Source: Lepidonotus clava (lineage: Eukaryota; Annelida; Polychaeta; Phyllodocida; Polynoidae). From it: a stretch of 64,000 nt of DNA. The stretch spans positions 16,677,396-16,741,395 of the forward strand of contig OW387145.1 in assembly GCA_936440205.1 (NCBI GenBank). Reading direction: 5' to 3'. The notes under the pieces are model-generated. The model was not told the DNA's origin, did not search any database, and was given only the letters and a program-made list of their open reading frames with translations. The translations under genes were made by a program, and so were the position numbers. Shown in pieces: positions 43,548-55,100 of this stretch (positions within the stretch are counted from its first letter, which is position 1; the number at the start of each line of letters is the position of its first letter).

Positions 43548-44366
43548 CATTGTAGATAGAACTAATCATCCATAGCTTGGAGTTCCGTTCTACATTTTCA
43601 TCATCAATGCTGAGACGTAACATGGTGCTCTTGGTGGACAATGAGTCAATATGATTATTATTGCAGAGTCAGAAAGCCTTTGTCCATTCATGTAAATACA
43701 AGAAGGACTGACCAATAGATGCAGAGATATTTTACCTGTATTCTGATGAACATTAGCCTATAAGATCGCACAAATGAAAAGGCTCTTGAAAAGGTGTATT
43801 GTCCACAAAGTTGGCAATGCAAAAAAAAATACCCCACTTTTATGAATCCTGTATCTGGGGTATTGATATAAATGAGTTGTTTTCAGTTACCATTCAAAGT
43901 GGTTAGTATAATACTAGATTATTTGAGGACAATAGATAAAGACACATGAGGTGCGTGAAAGTGTTGACTGTTGGAAACTGTACATGCACATAATTATGAC
44001 GACTGTATTCCTCGAAAAATAGATGTTATGATCTGCTGATTTTCATAAACCGAACGTTCCTTTATCAAACCAAAACCAGGTTAGGAGTAACTTGCAGTGT
44101 ATAGTTTTATCGTTTGAAATGGAATCTCCATTCTTTGATGTTATATCAGTTTCAACGTGAATTATTGCGAATATGCTTGATTGGTATAGGCAGAAGTATA
44201 GGCCACACTTACACATTGACGGTGCATGTTGAAGAGATTGACTCCTGGGCCAGAGATAACAACTGTGTCCAACAGAGATATAATAGCTAAGCAATGAAGG
44301 CCTCATAACCATGTAGTCTAGACTGCAGCTCAGGACACGGCCACCATATCAGGATCATACTCTATA

Positions 44367-44704
44367 CGGGTGCCAGTAGTAGAAAGACGTGCTGCCAAGT
44401 TCATTTAGCCTAATAATGTGACCAACATATTTCACCCTGGGAGGGATCACCTCAGTAGTCAACGTGTTGATAGAAGATAATCCCCTCTTGTTTGTCTTAG
44501 GTCGGTCATTGTTTATGGGGCAATTAATAAGAAAATTTAAAAATAGAAAAAATGAAAGAAAAAGGGGGGTTTGGGGGCACAGCCCCCAATTTCTAACCAA
44601 TATTGACAACAAATATTCAACCAAACCCAATAATAACATCAATATTCTTGTCTGGAAAGTATTTTTGTAATTCTTGTATAAACTTTGACCGGCACTGCCA
44701 CCCG
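44367..44704. mobile_element. MITE with CGGGTG ends and GGGGGC hairpin
   Basis: The ends CGGGTGCCAGTAG and, on the other strand, CGGGTGGCAGTGCC form an imperfect inverted repeat. The centre has AAAAAGGGGGGTTTGGGGGC followed by ACA and GCCCCC (hairpin 44573-44587). This closely resembles the core of the 35630-36034 element although the ends differ. Confidence 0.6.
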
Positions 44705-45647
44705 ACCCTAATCCCTGAGTGTTGTGTTAAGTTGACTAGTGGATGGCAGCCCCCTGGGAAAATGGAGGCGCCTTGTATATTCCAGAGAAACCTCTTTTCA
44801 ATCTACGCATCTCTATTCAAGATGGATTGGAATAATTATACTTAACTTTGCAGAAAACTTATGTTTTCCTTATTACAACTGCCAACATCTTCTGTATATA
44901 TATGTATGACTATACTTTGGTTACCTTGTACATTTTTCTATTAATTCTGTTCATAATGAGTCAGTAGTCATCCACGTAGTTCTCCTGAACTGCAGAATGT
45001 ATCATTAATGTATTATAGTTATGTTTGTAAAATTTATTACTAAAAGAAAGTCTGTACAAAAGAATGTAACATTAGTTCTTCCAAATAGACTGAATTATTC
45101 TCTAGCGGAATTAACCTAACATTGGCTGACAGGTGACTAATTAATTGATTATTATCTGAACCATTCTCAATACAAAGTAAAAAAAAAAAAGAAGTTCCAA
45201 GACAACTTACAGGTATGGGGTTTTGTTCACGTTCACAAAATTAATTTTTCATTTTACGCGCAATAGTACTGGGTGTGATACATATCATATTATCATTTTA
45301 AAAAGATAAACTATTTTTACACAAATTGAATTGACAATATTCTAAATTTGTGGAGATGCAGTACTTCGTGCTGCATTTCTCTGTTTCAATGTTGTATTAT
45401 ATATTTCAAACAAAGTTATCTTTAGAGAAATGCACTGTCTATGTCTCTAAATTTCCTTTAATGTCCAACACAAAATTTTGACACAAGAAAAGCTCCACCA
45501 CTGATTTATCAACTGTTCTTGAATCTCAAAAGGATATAGACAAGCCTAGAATCTTGTTTATGATCAAACAGCAGACAAACATGAGAAATTCAATGAACTC
45601 TTCATCGCTCCTTCACCGTGCATAATACAATGTGTTGTAACCCGAGG

Positions 45648-45658
45648 AATAAAATAAA
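45648..45658 (+). promoter_or_regulatory. Candidate polyadenylation signal
   Basis: Two overlapping AATAAA hexamers. It is a candidate end for the transporter mRNA, but the distance of 2.1 kb from the stop makes the link uncertain. Confidence 0.25.
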
Positions 45659-46049
45659 CCTGTAGATTTTCATACCATCACTTGTTTGATTTCAGTTGAA
45701 CTTTATCAAATTTCTCTAAAACCTGGTTTTAAGGATGGTCACATTCTTCCACAACTTGTAAATATATCAACCATAACACACAAGGAATTGGTTAGTCTGG
45801 TCCCAGTGGTGCCCTGGTCGCTTCTGACCTGCCTGTCTGTACTGACCCCAGCATGGGGTTGATCCCAGGTGGCGGGGCAGGCTTGACCTGTGTGCTAGAT
45901 TGATACATACATTTAGTCCTGTCTATATTTCCCCATCAATTTGCTTTGGTGCATGGTTTAATGTCTATGAGGAGATAAATGATAACTAACTCAGAGTTGG
46001 CGGTATAATGTTTATTAACCAATGAAACATCACCTGGCCAAGCGCCCAA

Positions 46050-46960
46050 CTCAGACAGCAAAAAGAGGGTAACATACTTTCTTATCTAGAACTTGTTTGG
46101 CTTCCAGTGTCTTAGACGCATACTTAAGTATGCTTAAGGAAGCCCAATTGCCCAGGTCCCTTATGTCCAGGACGTTAAAATCCAGCATCAGCCAGACTAG
46201 TAGCGCATCCGTGGCAAAGCGAATGAGTGGTAAGCTTGACCAAACCCAATTCATTGGAAACTCTAGTCAGCCGTTTTAGAAATCATGAGTATGTACACCC
46301 GACAAATCTAGTACCTGACATATAAGATATCACTTGCGCATCATCTGAAGGATACGGAACCAAGGTGAACAACATCAAACAAAAAGCATGAATACAAAAT
46401 ATGGACATTGGTAGTTTGTTGAACGGAATCTGAAAAATCCGTTCCCTAAAACATATGGTCTTGGTTCTTCTGACATCCAACAGGATGCCCCATGACAAGA
46501 AATGAACATCTTTAACAAGAACAGCTAAACCTTCTTCACAAACATTCAATTTGCGAAGAACACCCCGGAAGCAAAGGGGAATGGCCAACCAGAATGTCAC
46601 ATCCTCTAAACTTAACAAATCCAGGAAAAAGAACATAAGTTGCAACTCCGACAACGTCACTAGATGAGCCTCTCGGGAGACACAGCCATTGGCTGGCTTA
46701 ATACCCTTAGCGTCATAGTGATCTCAAAAGATGATGGATCTTCATGAGAATAACCATTTAATTTATGGAGCGACCAAACAGCGGACAAGTAATAAGGAAT
46801 GGAATTCCAAGATTTAGACTCTGCTAAATTACCTAAATATAATAAAATCGTCTCTATAGAAGCTGGAAGAGGGTCCCTGTCATAATCACTACAGAAAGTC
46901 AGATAGTATTTCCACTGGCGGACAGTCTTGGTAGCCGGCTAGTCTTCCTTGAAGATATCC
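46050..46960 (-). pseudogene. Fossil tyrosine recombinase, DIRS/Ngaro-like element remnant
   Basis: Read on the minus strand from about 46950 downward, the translations resemble first the SAM-like core-binding domain of tyrosine recombinases (QWKYYLTFCSDYDRDPLP..., SAVWSLHKLNGYS). Next comes the catalytic domain start (LAIPLCFRGVLRKLNV, DVHFLSWGI, RRTKTICFRER) and finally the C-terminal part (GNWASLSILKYASKTLEAK). Such recombinases belong to DIRS-type retroelements and related elements. It is broken, with several interruptions, and old. I see no RT or terminal repeats nearby, so which element carried it is open. Confidence 0.6.
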
Positions 46961-48941
46961 ACCCCTGGAAACAACACAAATGACAGGTCAAAGCAAGAGG
47001 AACACCTGAGCTGTTAATGCCAAAATAGTAATAGTCTGGACAAAAAATCAGGAACTGAAGCCACACGGCACGTGACTAGATGAAAATTATGAATGCTGCA
47101 ACTCCACAAATTCAAAATATCTTCAATTCAGTCAATTTAGTCTTTAGGTTATCATTTTGAATGGACATATGATATATACCGCACACTAGCAATATTGAGT
47201 GTAAATGTGAAATAAAAATAAATATTTTAGTAAACCCCATACCTGAAAGTCGTGTCAGAACTAGTGTTCTATTAAACTTTTAGACCTTAATCCAGCCATA
47301 CCTGCACTTAGGTATACTCTCCATTCCAGCTCTTGTTACTTAGAAAATGATCAGATCTTAAAAACACTTTTCTGCAATTTTCCAAGGAGAACCTTTCAAA
47401 CAGATTATTCCGAATAAAATTGATTAAACTAGAGTGGGGTTAAACACATTAGCTCAAGACTCCTTCCTTTTAGATGTTAGTTGGGTGTATGCATCACTTT
47501 CTACCTAGATGGGACAGTCTGAGATTACTTCAACTACCAGGAATAGACATTGCCTCTCTCTGTACACTACACAATGTCATGATATGACTGGATTTCTGTA
47601 TATAGTAATTAAAAACTAATGTATCTAGTATCCTAACTGATGTAGGCCCTAATGTAATTTAATTTGTACCTTAGTTCATGACTAGCAAAACCAACTGATC
47701 AAAACTTGTGAAATATTGGTGACCATATATTTTAATATAAAATTCCAGGAAACCTGGAAAATCTTGGGGAAGTCATTATATCTATGACTCTAAAAACATT
47801 CTAAAAGGAATGTTTTTGGAAAGTTTTTAGACTGTTGACCAAGGTAGCCACGGGAATGTGTTTCCATGGAAACCAGACAACTTTGAAAATTAATTAACTC
47901 AATACACAAGTGTACCTTCATTGTTATCATACCTTACATAGTTCCTGAGAAATTAAGAAATTTTGCTAATTAAGCACAGATTGTGTAATTAGACAGTGTT
48001 TGCATACCTAAATTCTTCGAAACCATCTTGATTCATGGTCCCTAGGATGCTATAAGTTGAAGAAAAAAAAATCCAGGGGGCTCACCATGTAGGGTAGATC
48101 AGGATTTTCAGGTTTGGCTCCTGGACTAAAATCAAGGTGATTCAAATTGCCAAAACTCAGGTTACAACAAGCCTTTTAAAGGATTCTTTTCACCAATACA
48201 AAGCCTATGACTCCCTCTTTCTTCACATATGCAACTTCCTAGATACCAAAAAGCATGTGGCAAGGGTTAAACATACTTCAAAGGACAGTCACCTTCTTCC
48301 ACATCTCGAAAATATATAAAACGTTTATCATTGATCTTTTGTTTAGCATTTCTGTTTATTCAGCTCAAGGCATACAATGATTACACAGGCTTTTTTTTCC
48401 GAGTAGTGTATTAATTCTATTTTTTTAGGCACTAGGTTATGGCAACATAAAATTATTTTATAGACATACTATGTGCACAGAGAAATATGATATAATTGGA
48501 GTTCCAGGTCACATGATATCATTTCTAAATATAAATGGACAATTCCATACAAGATCTGATCAAAGCTCATTGTTAGGAAAATTGTTTATCTTAAGCTTCA
48601 TATTTACCAAATTAGATTTTTCAAGTTTTATAGAAATACTGTGCAAGGAGTATTTAAGCTCGCAACCTTACTCATGCAGTGTTCAAGCCTCCAGCAATAG
48701 GCCTATATGTATTAGCAAATGTATGTATGTCACATCTATGCATCAGCCCCTCTATTTAGGATTATGTACTTTCGGGAGAAATACCAAGTCGTCCTAGCCG
48801 GAAGATCTCCCCCAACTGTTCCCGAGGCCTTCAAACCATCAGTACAGAAACTGAGGCTTTTGTATCAAAGTCACATGAGATCAAAAGTAAAGAATAGCAA
48901 AATCAGCGAAATGAGTTTATCAAAGGGGATTTGCATCACAC
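46961..48941. other. No gene recognised
   Basis: AT-rich DNA. I looked on the minus strand for further exons of the cysteine-repeat gene with the correct phase and found none that I trust; its 3' end may be here or the last listed exon may be followed by a distant exon. Confidence 0.4.
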
Positions 48942-49108
48942 CAATGCTTGTTGCAGGTTGGCTTATTTCAGGTGGGCAGTCTAAGCCCAGGTGACTGACA
49001 GCTCCTTTCAGTAACCTCTGGTTGAACACACGGTTCACTGAGGCAGCTTCAAGGCCACAGACCGGTTCCACCACATCATAGACACAGTCCTGCAGGCTAT
49101 TCATTGAT
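48942..49108 (-). CDS. Cysteine-repeat gene, domain 5 exon b (subtype I)
   Basis: Acceptor TTTTGGACAG; 1+165+1 bases to a weak donor GTGTGA that keeps phase 1. It reads SLQDCVYDVVEPVCGLEAAS, later LGLDC and a Ser/Pro linker PPEISQPATSIG. It is the last exon I could identify in the 3' direction. Confidence 0.78.
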
Positions 49109-52100
49109 CTGTCCAAAAGAAAAAAATACAATTGTGGTAGGTCAACTCCTCTAGTACCAGAAACCCAATCACATCCCTTTTGGGAAATCGCTCTATATCT
49201 AAAGATTGTTACAGGGAATCAACAGGGAACATTTGATGGAATCCTTGTTATACCCCAGATGTACCGATGGCATGTAAAGACAAAGAGCTCCTAAAGTATA
49301 AAAATGTTGTGGCTATTGAACAATACAAGATAATCAATGTGGTGATCAACTTGCCACTTACCTATACTATCACATATCACTGGCTAAGCAACCAAAGAAA
49401 ACAGAAGAAAAAAGATAATTGTTTTATCAACGTTGTATTTGTACAAAATTCTGTGCTAATTATTTCTTTTAGTGAGTTACTAAAGGTTGCATCTGATTTT
49501 GAATATTTTAAAAATTGTAAATATAGGTTTTTGACAAACTTAAATCATTTTGATTGATATACCTTTTCGTAATTATTCATAAAGCCGTGTGACAGAACAT
49601 AAGCAGAACGTTTATCAATTATAGTCAATCTATTAACATAATAATAAAAAATATTAGATATAACCTTTGGTTACTGAACTAAAGATTCGGATGTTGAGTA
49701 ACTAGAGGTAGTATCTGACAGAGAGTTCCTAAACTGCTGTCATTATACATAGTATTTAAATAATTCAATTAAAATGATGTATCACGTAGTTATATAACAT
49801 CAGATAAATCATAAGTTTACACCCTGCATGAAATGCATTTTAATCAGAGCAAGTTGGGAAACATAAGATGTTTCCCCACATAAGATGTGGAATATAGTAT
49901 GTGAAACTCACAGGCAAATACTCATAAGATTATTGCTGAGTGCAAAATATAATATGTGCATACAAGTTTGAACTGCTTCCTGAATCTTTGGTGTCTGGAG
50001 GCATCCACTGAACTCCATATAATCTGCAAATATCACACATTTCTTTTACAATGAGGGTTGGTAGATAACATCTCTATGAATATCCAATATAGTCTTCACG
50101 TAGACGAGTCTTTCTTTACTGGATACCTCAGTAGTCATGCAGTACTGGCAGAAACCTGCATACTGGTTGGTCATTTTTTAAAGAATGGTTAATAAAAAAA
50201 AAACAAGCAAACAGAAATAAAGGGAAAAAATGTTCAGACACATCTCCTTGTTTACGTAGAAATAATGGAAAACCATCATATGAAGCTTATAGATCTAGTA
50301 AGAGTATTTGTTTGCTTGTGTAAACTTTTCACCTAAAAGGATAACCACTTGTCTCTTAAGCTTGTTATAATTGACTGACTACTGTTGTCCCTAGGACTAC
50401 TCAATATCCCTATGTCTTTGTACCATCAATGATTACCATTACCAAGATGACCATTATGAACTAAAAAGGAATTTGTGCAAGGGATAATTCAACATTTTAG
50501 ATATTAATTGCTGGGTAATCATCCTATGGTCAGTGAATGGAAAGCCATGACAACATAGTTGTCATGACATACACTATAGCCAGTGAATGTATAGGTCATG
50601 ACAAAATAGTAGTTATAAACTAATAAGTTTTTCAAACACACATGTAAATTTGAAAACTGATCAGTGTGTGATTATATTATTATTGGTTATACCTGAGCTG
50701 TGGTCTCCACACATGTATGCGTACGATTCATTAAGTGGTTTGTATGCAAGCGAAGGGCACTCGGTAGCACCCATATTCAGGCATGGCTGGGCCTTCTGAA
50801 AATCACTAAAAGAAAAGGTAAAATTAGTATTCATTGACCTAATCAAAATACTGTATTGGATCAACTTGTATGTCGCTCATCTGAGCAAAAAATCTTAACC
50901 CTTATGGACACGCATATTACACAAATGGACTACTATTTTTCACCACCAAGTAGGTACCTGATCAAATCAAGGTGGTTTCTGGGTATTATCAGATGAAATA
51001 GGGCCTTTTTGGAGGTGGTTATGTATGTGAGTTGGCGCTACGATTGCCAGGCATACAGGATTTCTTACATACTCAGACTCAAAGTCCTTGCATACAGATC
51101 CCCTTATAAAAGTGGGCCTTTATGATATACAGTCACATTTCCAGAGATTTAAAAAAGGGGGTGCCCTAGGTTGCTAGTAACATGAGAATGTTCAATGTTA
51201 TACTAAATTTCATTCTTATATAATTAGATTGTAACCTATAGTAGGTCTATAATATTATTTAATTGATGTTATCTGATAGCTTGAATTGACCCACCTACAC
51301 ATGTCTGTCAAGGAGGAGACAGGGAATACTGTAGCACTGTCCATCCCAAGTCTGTACTTTGCTAAAGGTGCCACACACATCTCAAATTGAGCTAGGGAAC
51401 AGTTTGATTGTGGCACATCTAGAAAATAAACCATGGATATTTGGAACGTAAAATATTATTGAAAGGTGGCCAATGTTGGTCAGTGTCCGTGAAGACTAGT
51501 AAAGTACTTATACAGCATATCACATGCATTATTCCTTAAACCAAAACAATGCTTGTTCTATTGATACAGTTATAATGTAAAGCACAAATGTATAATATTC
51601 TGAGACAGATTCGAGATTCAAAAGTGTTGGGGGTCTGCATAGTCTTAGTACAGAAGCTATATATTTGTGTCCGTTTGTGAGACATTTTTACCTCTTGGCG
51701 CATCTTAAGTCTCCGAAAAAAGGCCATGGGTCCAGGACTCCCTGGTCCAACTGATCTACCATGTAGTCCCACAAAAAGGGGCATTTGCACCAGCTGGCTG
51801 TATCCCAATGAATGTCCTGATAATATGTGCTACACTTTTCTGCATTACAAAACAAATTGATATGCTAACGTTTCTTCACTACTTTTTTGATTTTCTTCAT
51901 GTTAATAGACATGAAACTCCAGGCATTTAAGAATTAGAAAACCCGAGCATGGAAAAAATAGCTCCTCCTCCCCGAAATAATTTTTGTTAAATTTCAATAA
52001 ACTAGACCCTGAAGGGGGAACTTAGATTTGTACATTTGGGTGCCCCACGTTTGGGAATGCTGAACTCCATCTATGAGAGCCCAAAGGACTCCCTCAACCC

Positions 52101-55100
52101 CTCTTGATCTGCGCCTGAAATCGGTCAATACCTGGAGCTGGAATTGTTGGCTGATTAGTTGTGAAAGTACAATTAAGTAAGTAGAGGTATTCTTTAAACT
52201 GTGCGATGTTGAATCCTCTCTGCCATGCTGCTGCCTCTGTCCCACAGGTGGTGGCAACGAAGTTCTCAATGCAGTATAACAGGGTTTTAGTGTGCCTGAT
52301 AAAAGAAAGATAAAACCTGTTTGAACAGTCACAGTTAATTTGTGTCAAATTGTGGGCATCTATGACTGAGACAAACATTATCAAGTGATGTCGCATGTGT
52401 ATCATAAAGTATGTTTTCATATTTGCTAGGTAACCAAAGATCATCTATTTACTTAAATGGATTTTCTTGTTGGTGCCTTTTTATTGTGTTGTCACCCATC
52501 CTTGCATTAGATATTTACGTCACTGTTCCCTTCCTTCATTGGAGAAGGGCCAATGTCAATGCGGGTCTTGCTACCGGGTACATTTATATAACTAGACTTA
52601 ATGATAGGTGTATTGGGTAATGCACGAGTCACTTCAGACAAAACTCCTGATCATGAACAATTGATGATTATCCTTTCTTGATGCAGTGACGTTTCATATA
52701 TTGACCCTTTCATTGGCAGATTATGGTATTTAAGTAACTTAAATGGTATTGATGCTGAGGCTCTCAGCCTCTAATATTATGAGTATTTTCAAATGGTTTG
52801 CACTTCTTTTGAAAGGTTGTATTGTGAATGCAAATTCATACTTCTACACCTTAGATAAACGTTTCCCACGTTTGGTTACAGTCGTTGTTAATTTGGGTAT
52901 TGAGTGAAAAAAGAAATCAAAAGTAAATAATTTAATTTTAATTTTAATTTACGGCCATAAATGGTTGGTCTTATAATTATTATAAGACCAACCATTTATG
53001 GCCGTACAGGACCTACCAAACACACAGCCAAGGATCTAATGTACTGGTTGAAGCAACCAGCATTCAGAGAGAAAAGATCCCGTCCCTTCAGATTTTTCCA
53101 TAACCTTCCCATTTCTTTTTCTTTCTTTCTTTCTTTTTTTTTTTTTTTTTTTTTTTTTAAATATTACTGATGTATAAGACAAATAATTAGAGGAAGACTT
53201 TTCAAGGAGTCGGAGGCTTTAGGTTTTTTATGCTAATTTTGCTTATTTGCCTAGCAGAGATATCTCATAATGCCCCTCGTCAAAGGGGTTCACATAAAAT
53301 TATTTCAAACTTTGAAAAATTGTAGAATTGTTGATGACCATGCAAAAAATCTGAATCACTAAGATTTCCTGAACTTTGACATACTTATCTTTATGTGCCG
53401 ATTCTATAATTATTAGTATCTCTTTGTGGGTATAAGGCTTAAAAGAAGCGCCAATCTAATGAAAAGGGTGAATGGCAGATACAGTGATAAACACTGATTT
53501 TAATGATTTTATAAAACCAATGTAAGCTGACCGACAGAGAAGAACATTCCTGTACTCCGGGGTAGCAGTCCTGTAGAGCAAACTACTGAGAGCCTCTTGA
53601 AATATGGCTGTGCAGAAATCACCTTTCGCGTGTAGCGTTGGTGTCTGAAGGCATGTGCTGTGACGCTCGTAATCTGGGGTGGACAGAATAAGTACAATAG
53701 AAATATCCAACTAATTATATAACCTTGAATGATATCTTCTTTCTGAGGAAAGGGTTATTACATGTTCTAACGATGTGAAGTGAAATTGCATCGCAAAAAT
53801 AAATCATTTTGTATCTATTGTTTTAAATTGTTCCCTAATTCCGAAAGTATCTTGGTATTTGAAAATTTAAAAATTTTCCAAATCTTTCGAACATTATAAA
53901 CAAGTAAACACATGTCATATCTGCAGAATTTCACTTTTTATTGAGTGACATAAGGTCGTGTCTGAGATAGTCCTAAATCCTAGCATACTGCCTCTACATT
54001 ATTAATGTTATTTTGTGTAATTTGCCTAACAAAAAGGTCGTATCTGCAATTAATTATGTACGTGTTACGATAGTACATCTTAATAATCCATATCCCTCAT
54101 CAATTTTTTTCAGCAGACTATTCATCCTAGGAATTAGATGTTAAAATGATTGAGTAGATATTTGGAATCATATACTCCTTTAAAAGAAGTCATATTTCTT
54201 CAATAAGCAACTACTCAAAATTAGCATTTATCAGAAACGATCGTTTGTAACTCAACCAAATTTACATTTTGTGCAATTTGTGTCATTGAACTATGTCCAG
54301 TTTTACTAGCTCAATCAATATTATTTTTTATTATCCTTGATCTTCTTGAGGTTCTTGTTCATAAGAATCGTATGTCTTCTCGTGTCCTTCTATTTAATTA
54401 TCCTAAAAAGTAGTTCACTCCTTGAGAAGAACCACACTCACTTACAAGAGGGTTGTAAGTTTATTGGTTTTCTTGTAAAATCTTCCAATCTTCTCACAAC
54501 GAAATCCTTATTCAAATACTGGATTCAAGTACTACTCAGCTACATTAATGAAATCACGTACCCTTTTGAGTCGAGTGTTTTACATGAATTTGCCAGGTAC
54601 ATCAGTACATTATTGAATATATTTATTTTAACAATTCATGGTTAATATTCATACCAGATAAAGGTGAAACATTTGTTCAATGTAGGAACCCTTCCCTGCT
54701 GTCCAAGAAATGCCTTACCAGAAAAGTGGTCATCACAGATATAGGTGAACGTGTCGTGAAGGCCCTGAAACAATGCTCTGGCTGCGATATTACAGTTGTC
54801 GAGAAATGTGTCTAAACAAGGCCGGACATCATTGTATGACCTACAGAACAGAAATCAGAGGTCTATGGAATCAGATAGACCATAAGAGTCAAACTTTCAC
54901 TGAGAGAAATGAATTCACAAGAGCTATTAGAAGATTGGAACTGTCCAACCTGACATGAGTCCTTTGCTTTGTGGCCTCTCTCATTTTCAAAAAAAGTCAG
55001 ACACCCCCCCCCCCCCACCACCACTTTACCCCCTTTGGGCTACAGGATGCATTGGATTAATAAAAAAACGTATACGTATATATATAATATTTAAAACAAT

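Larger units (their letters stand above)
43548..46049 (+). other. Probable 3' UTR and intergenic DNA after the transporter
   Basis: No further coding exon fits after the stop. The stretch is AT-rich and includes the MITE at 44367-44704. The nearest clear polyadenylation signals I noticed are the overlapping AATAAAATAAA at 45648-45658, about 2.1 kb after the stop. Stretches near 45800-45900 are GC-richer but unrecognised. Confidence 0.4.

Noticed and set aside
48740-48880. Possible further exon of the cysteine-repeat gene on the minus strand
   Set aside because: No acceptor and frame combination gave the cysteine pattern in the required phase without a stop.
52961-53170. Coding-looking stretch after the 25-bp hairpin (GRTGPTKHTAKDLMYW...)
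   Set aside because: It is open for a short distance and looks protein-like, but it starts inside a hairpin, ends in a T-tract, and matches no family I can name.
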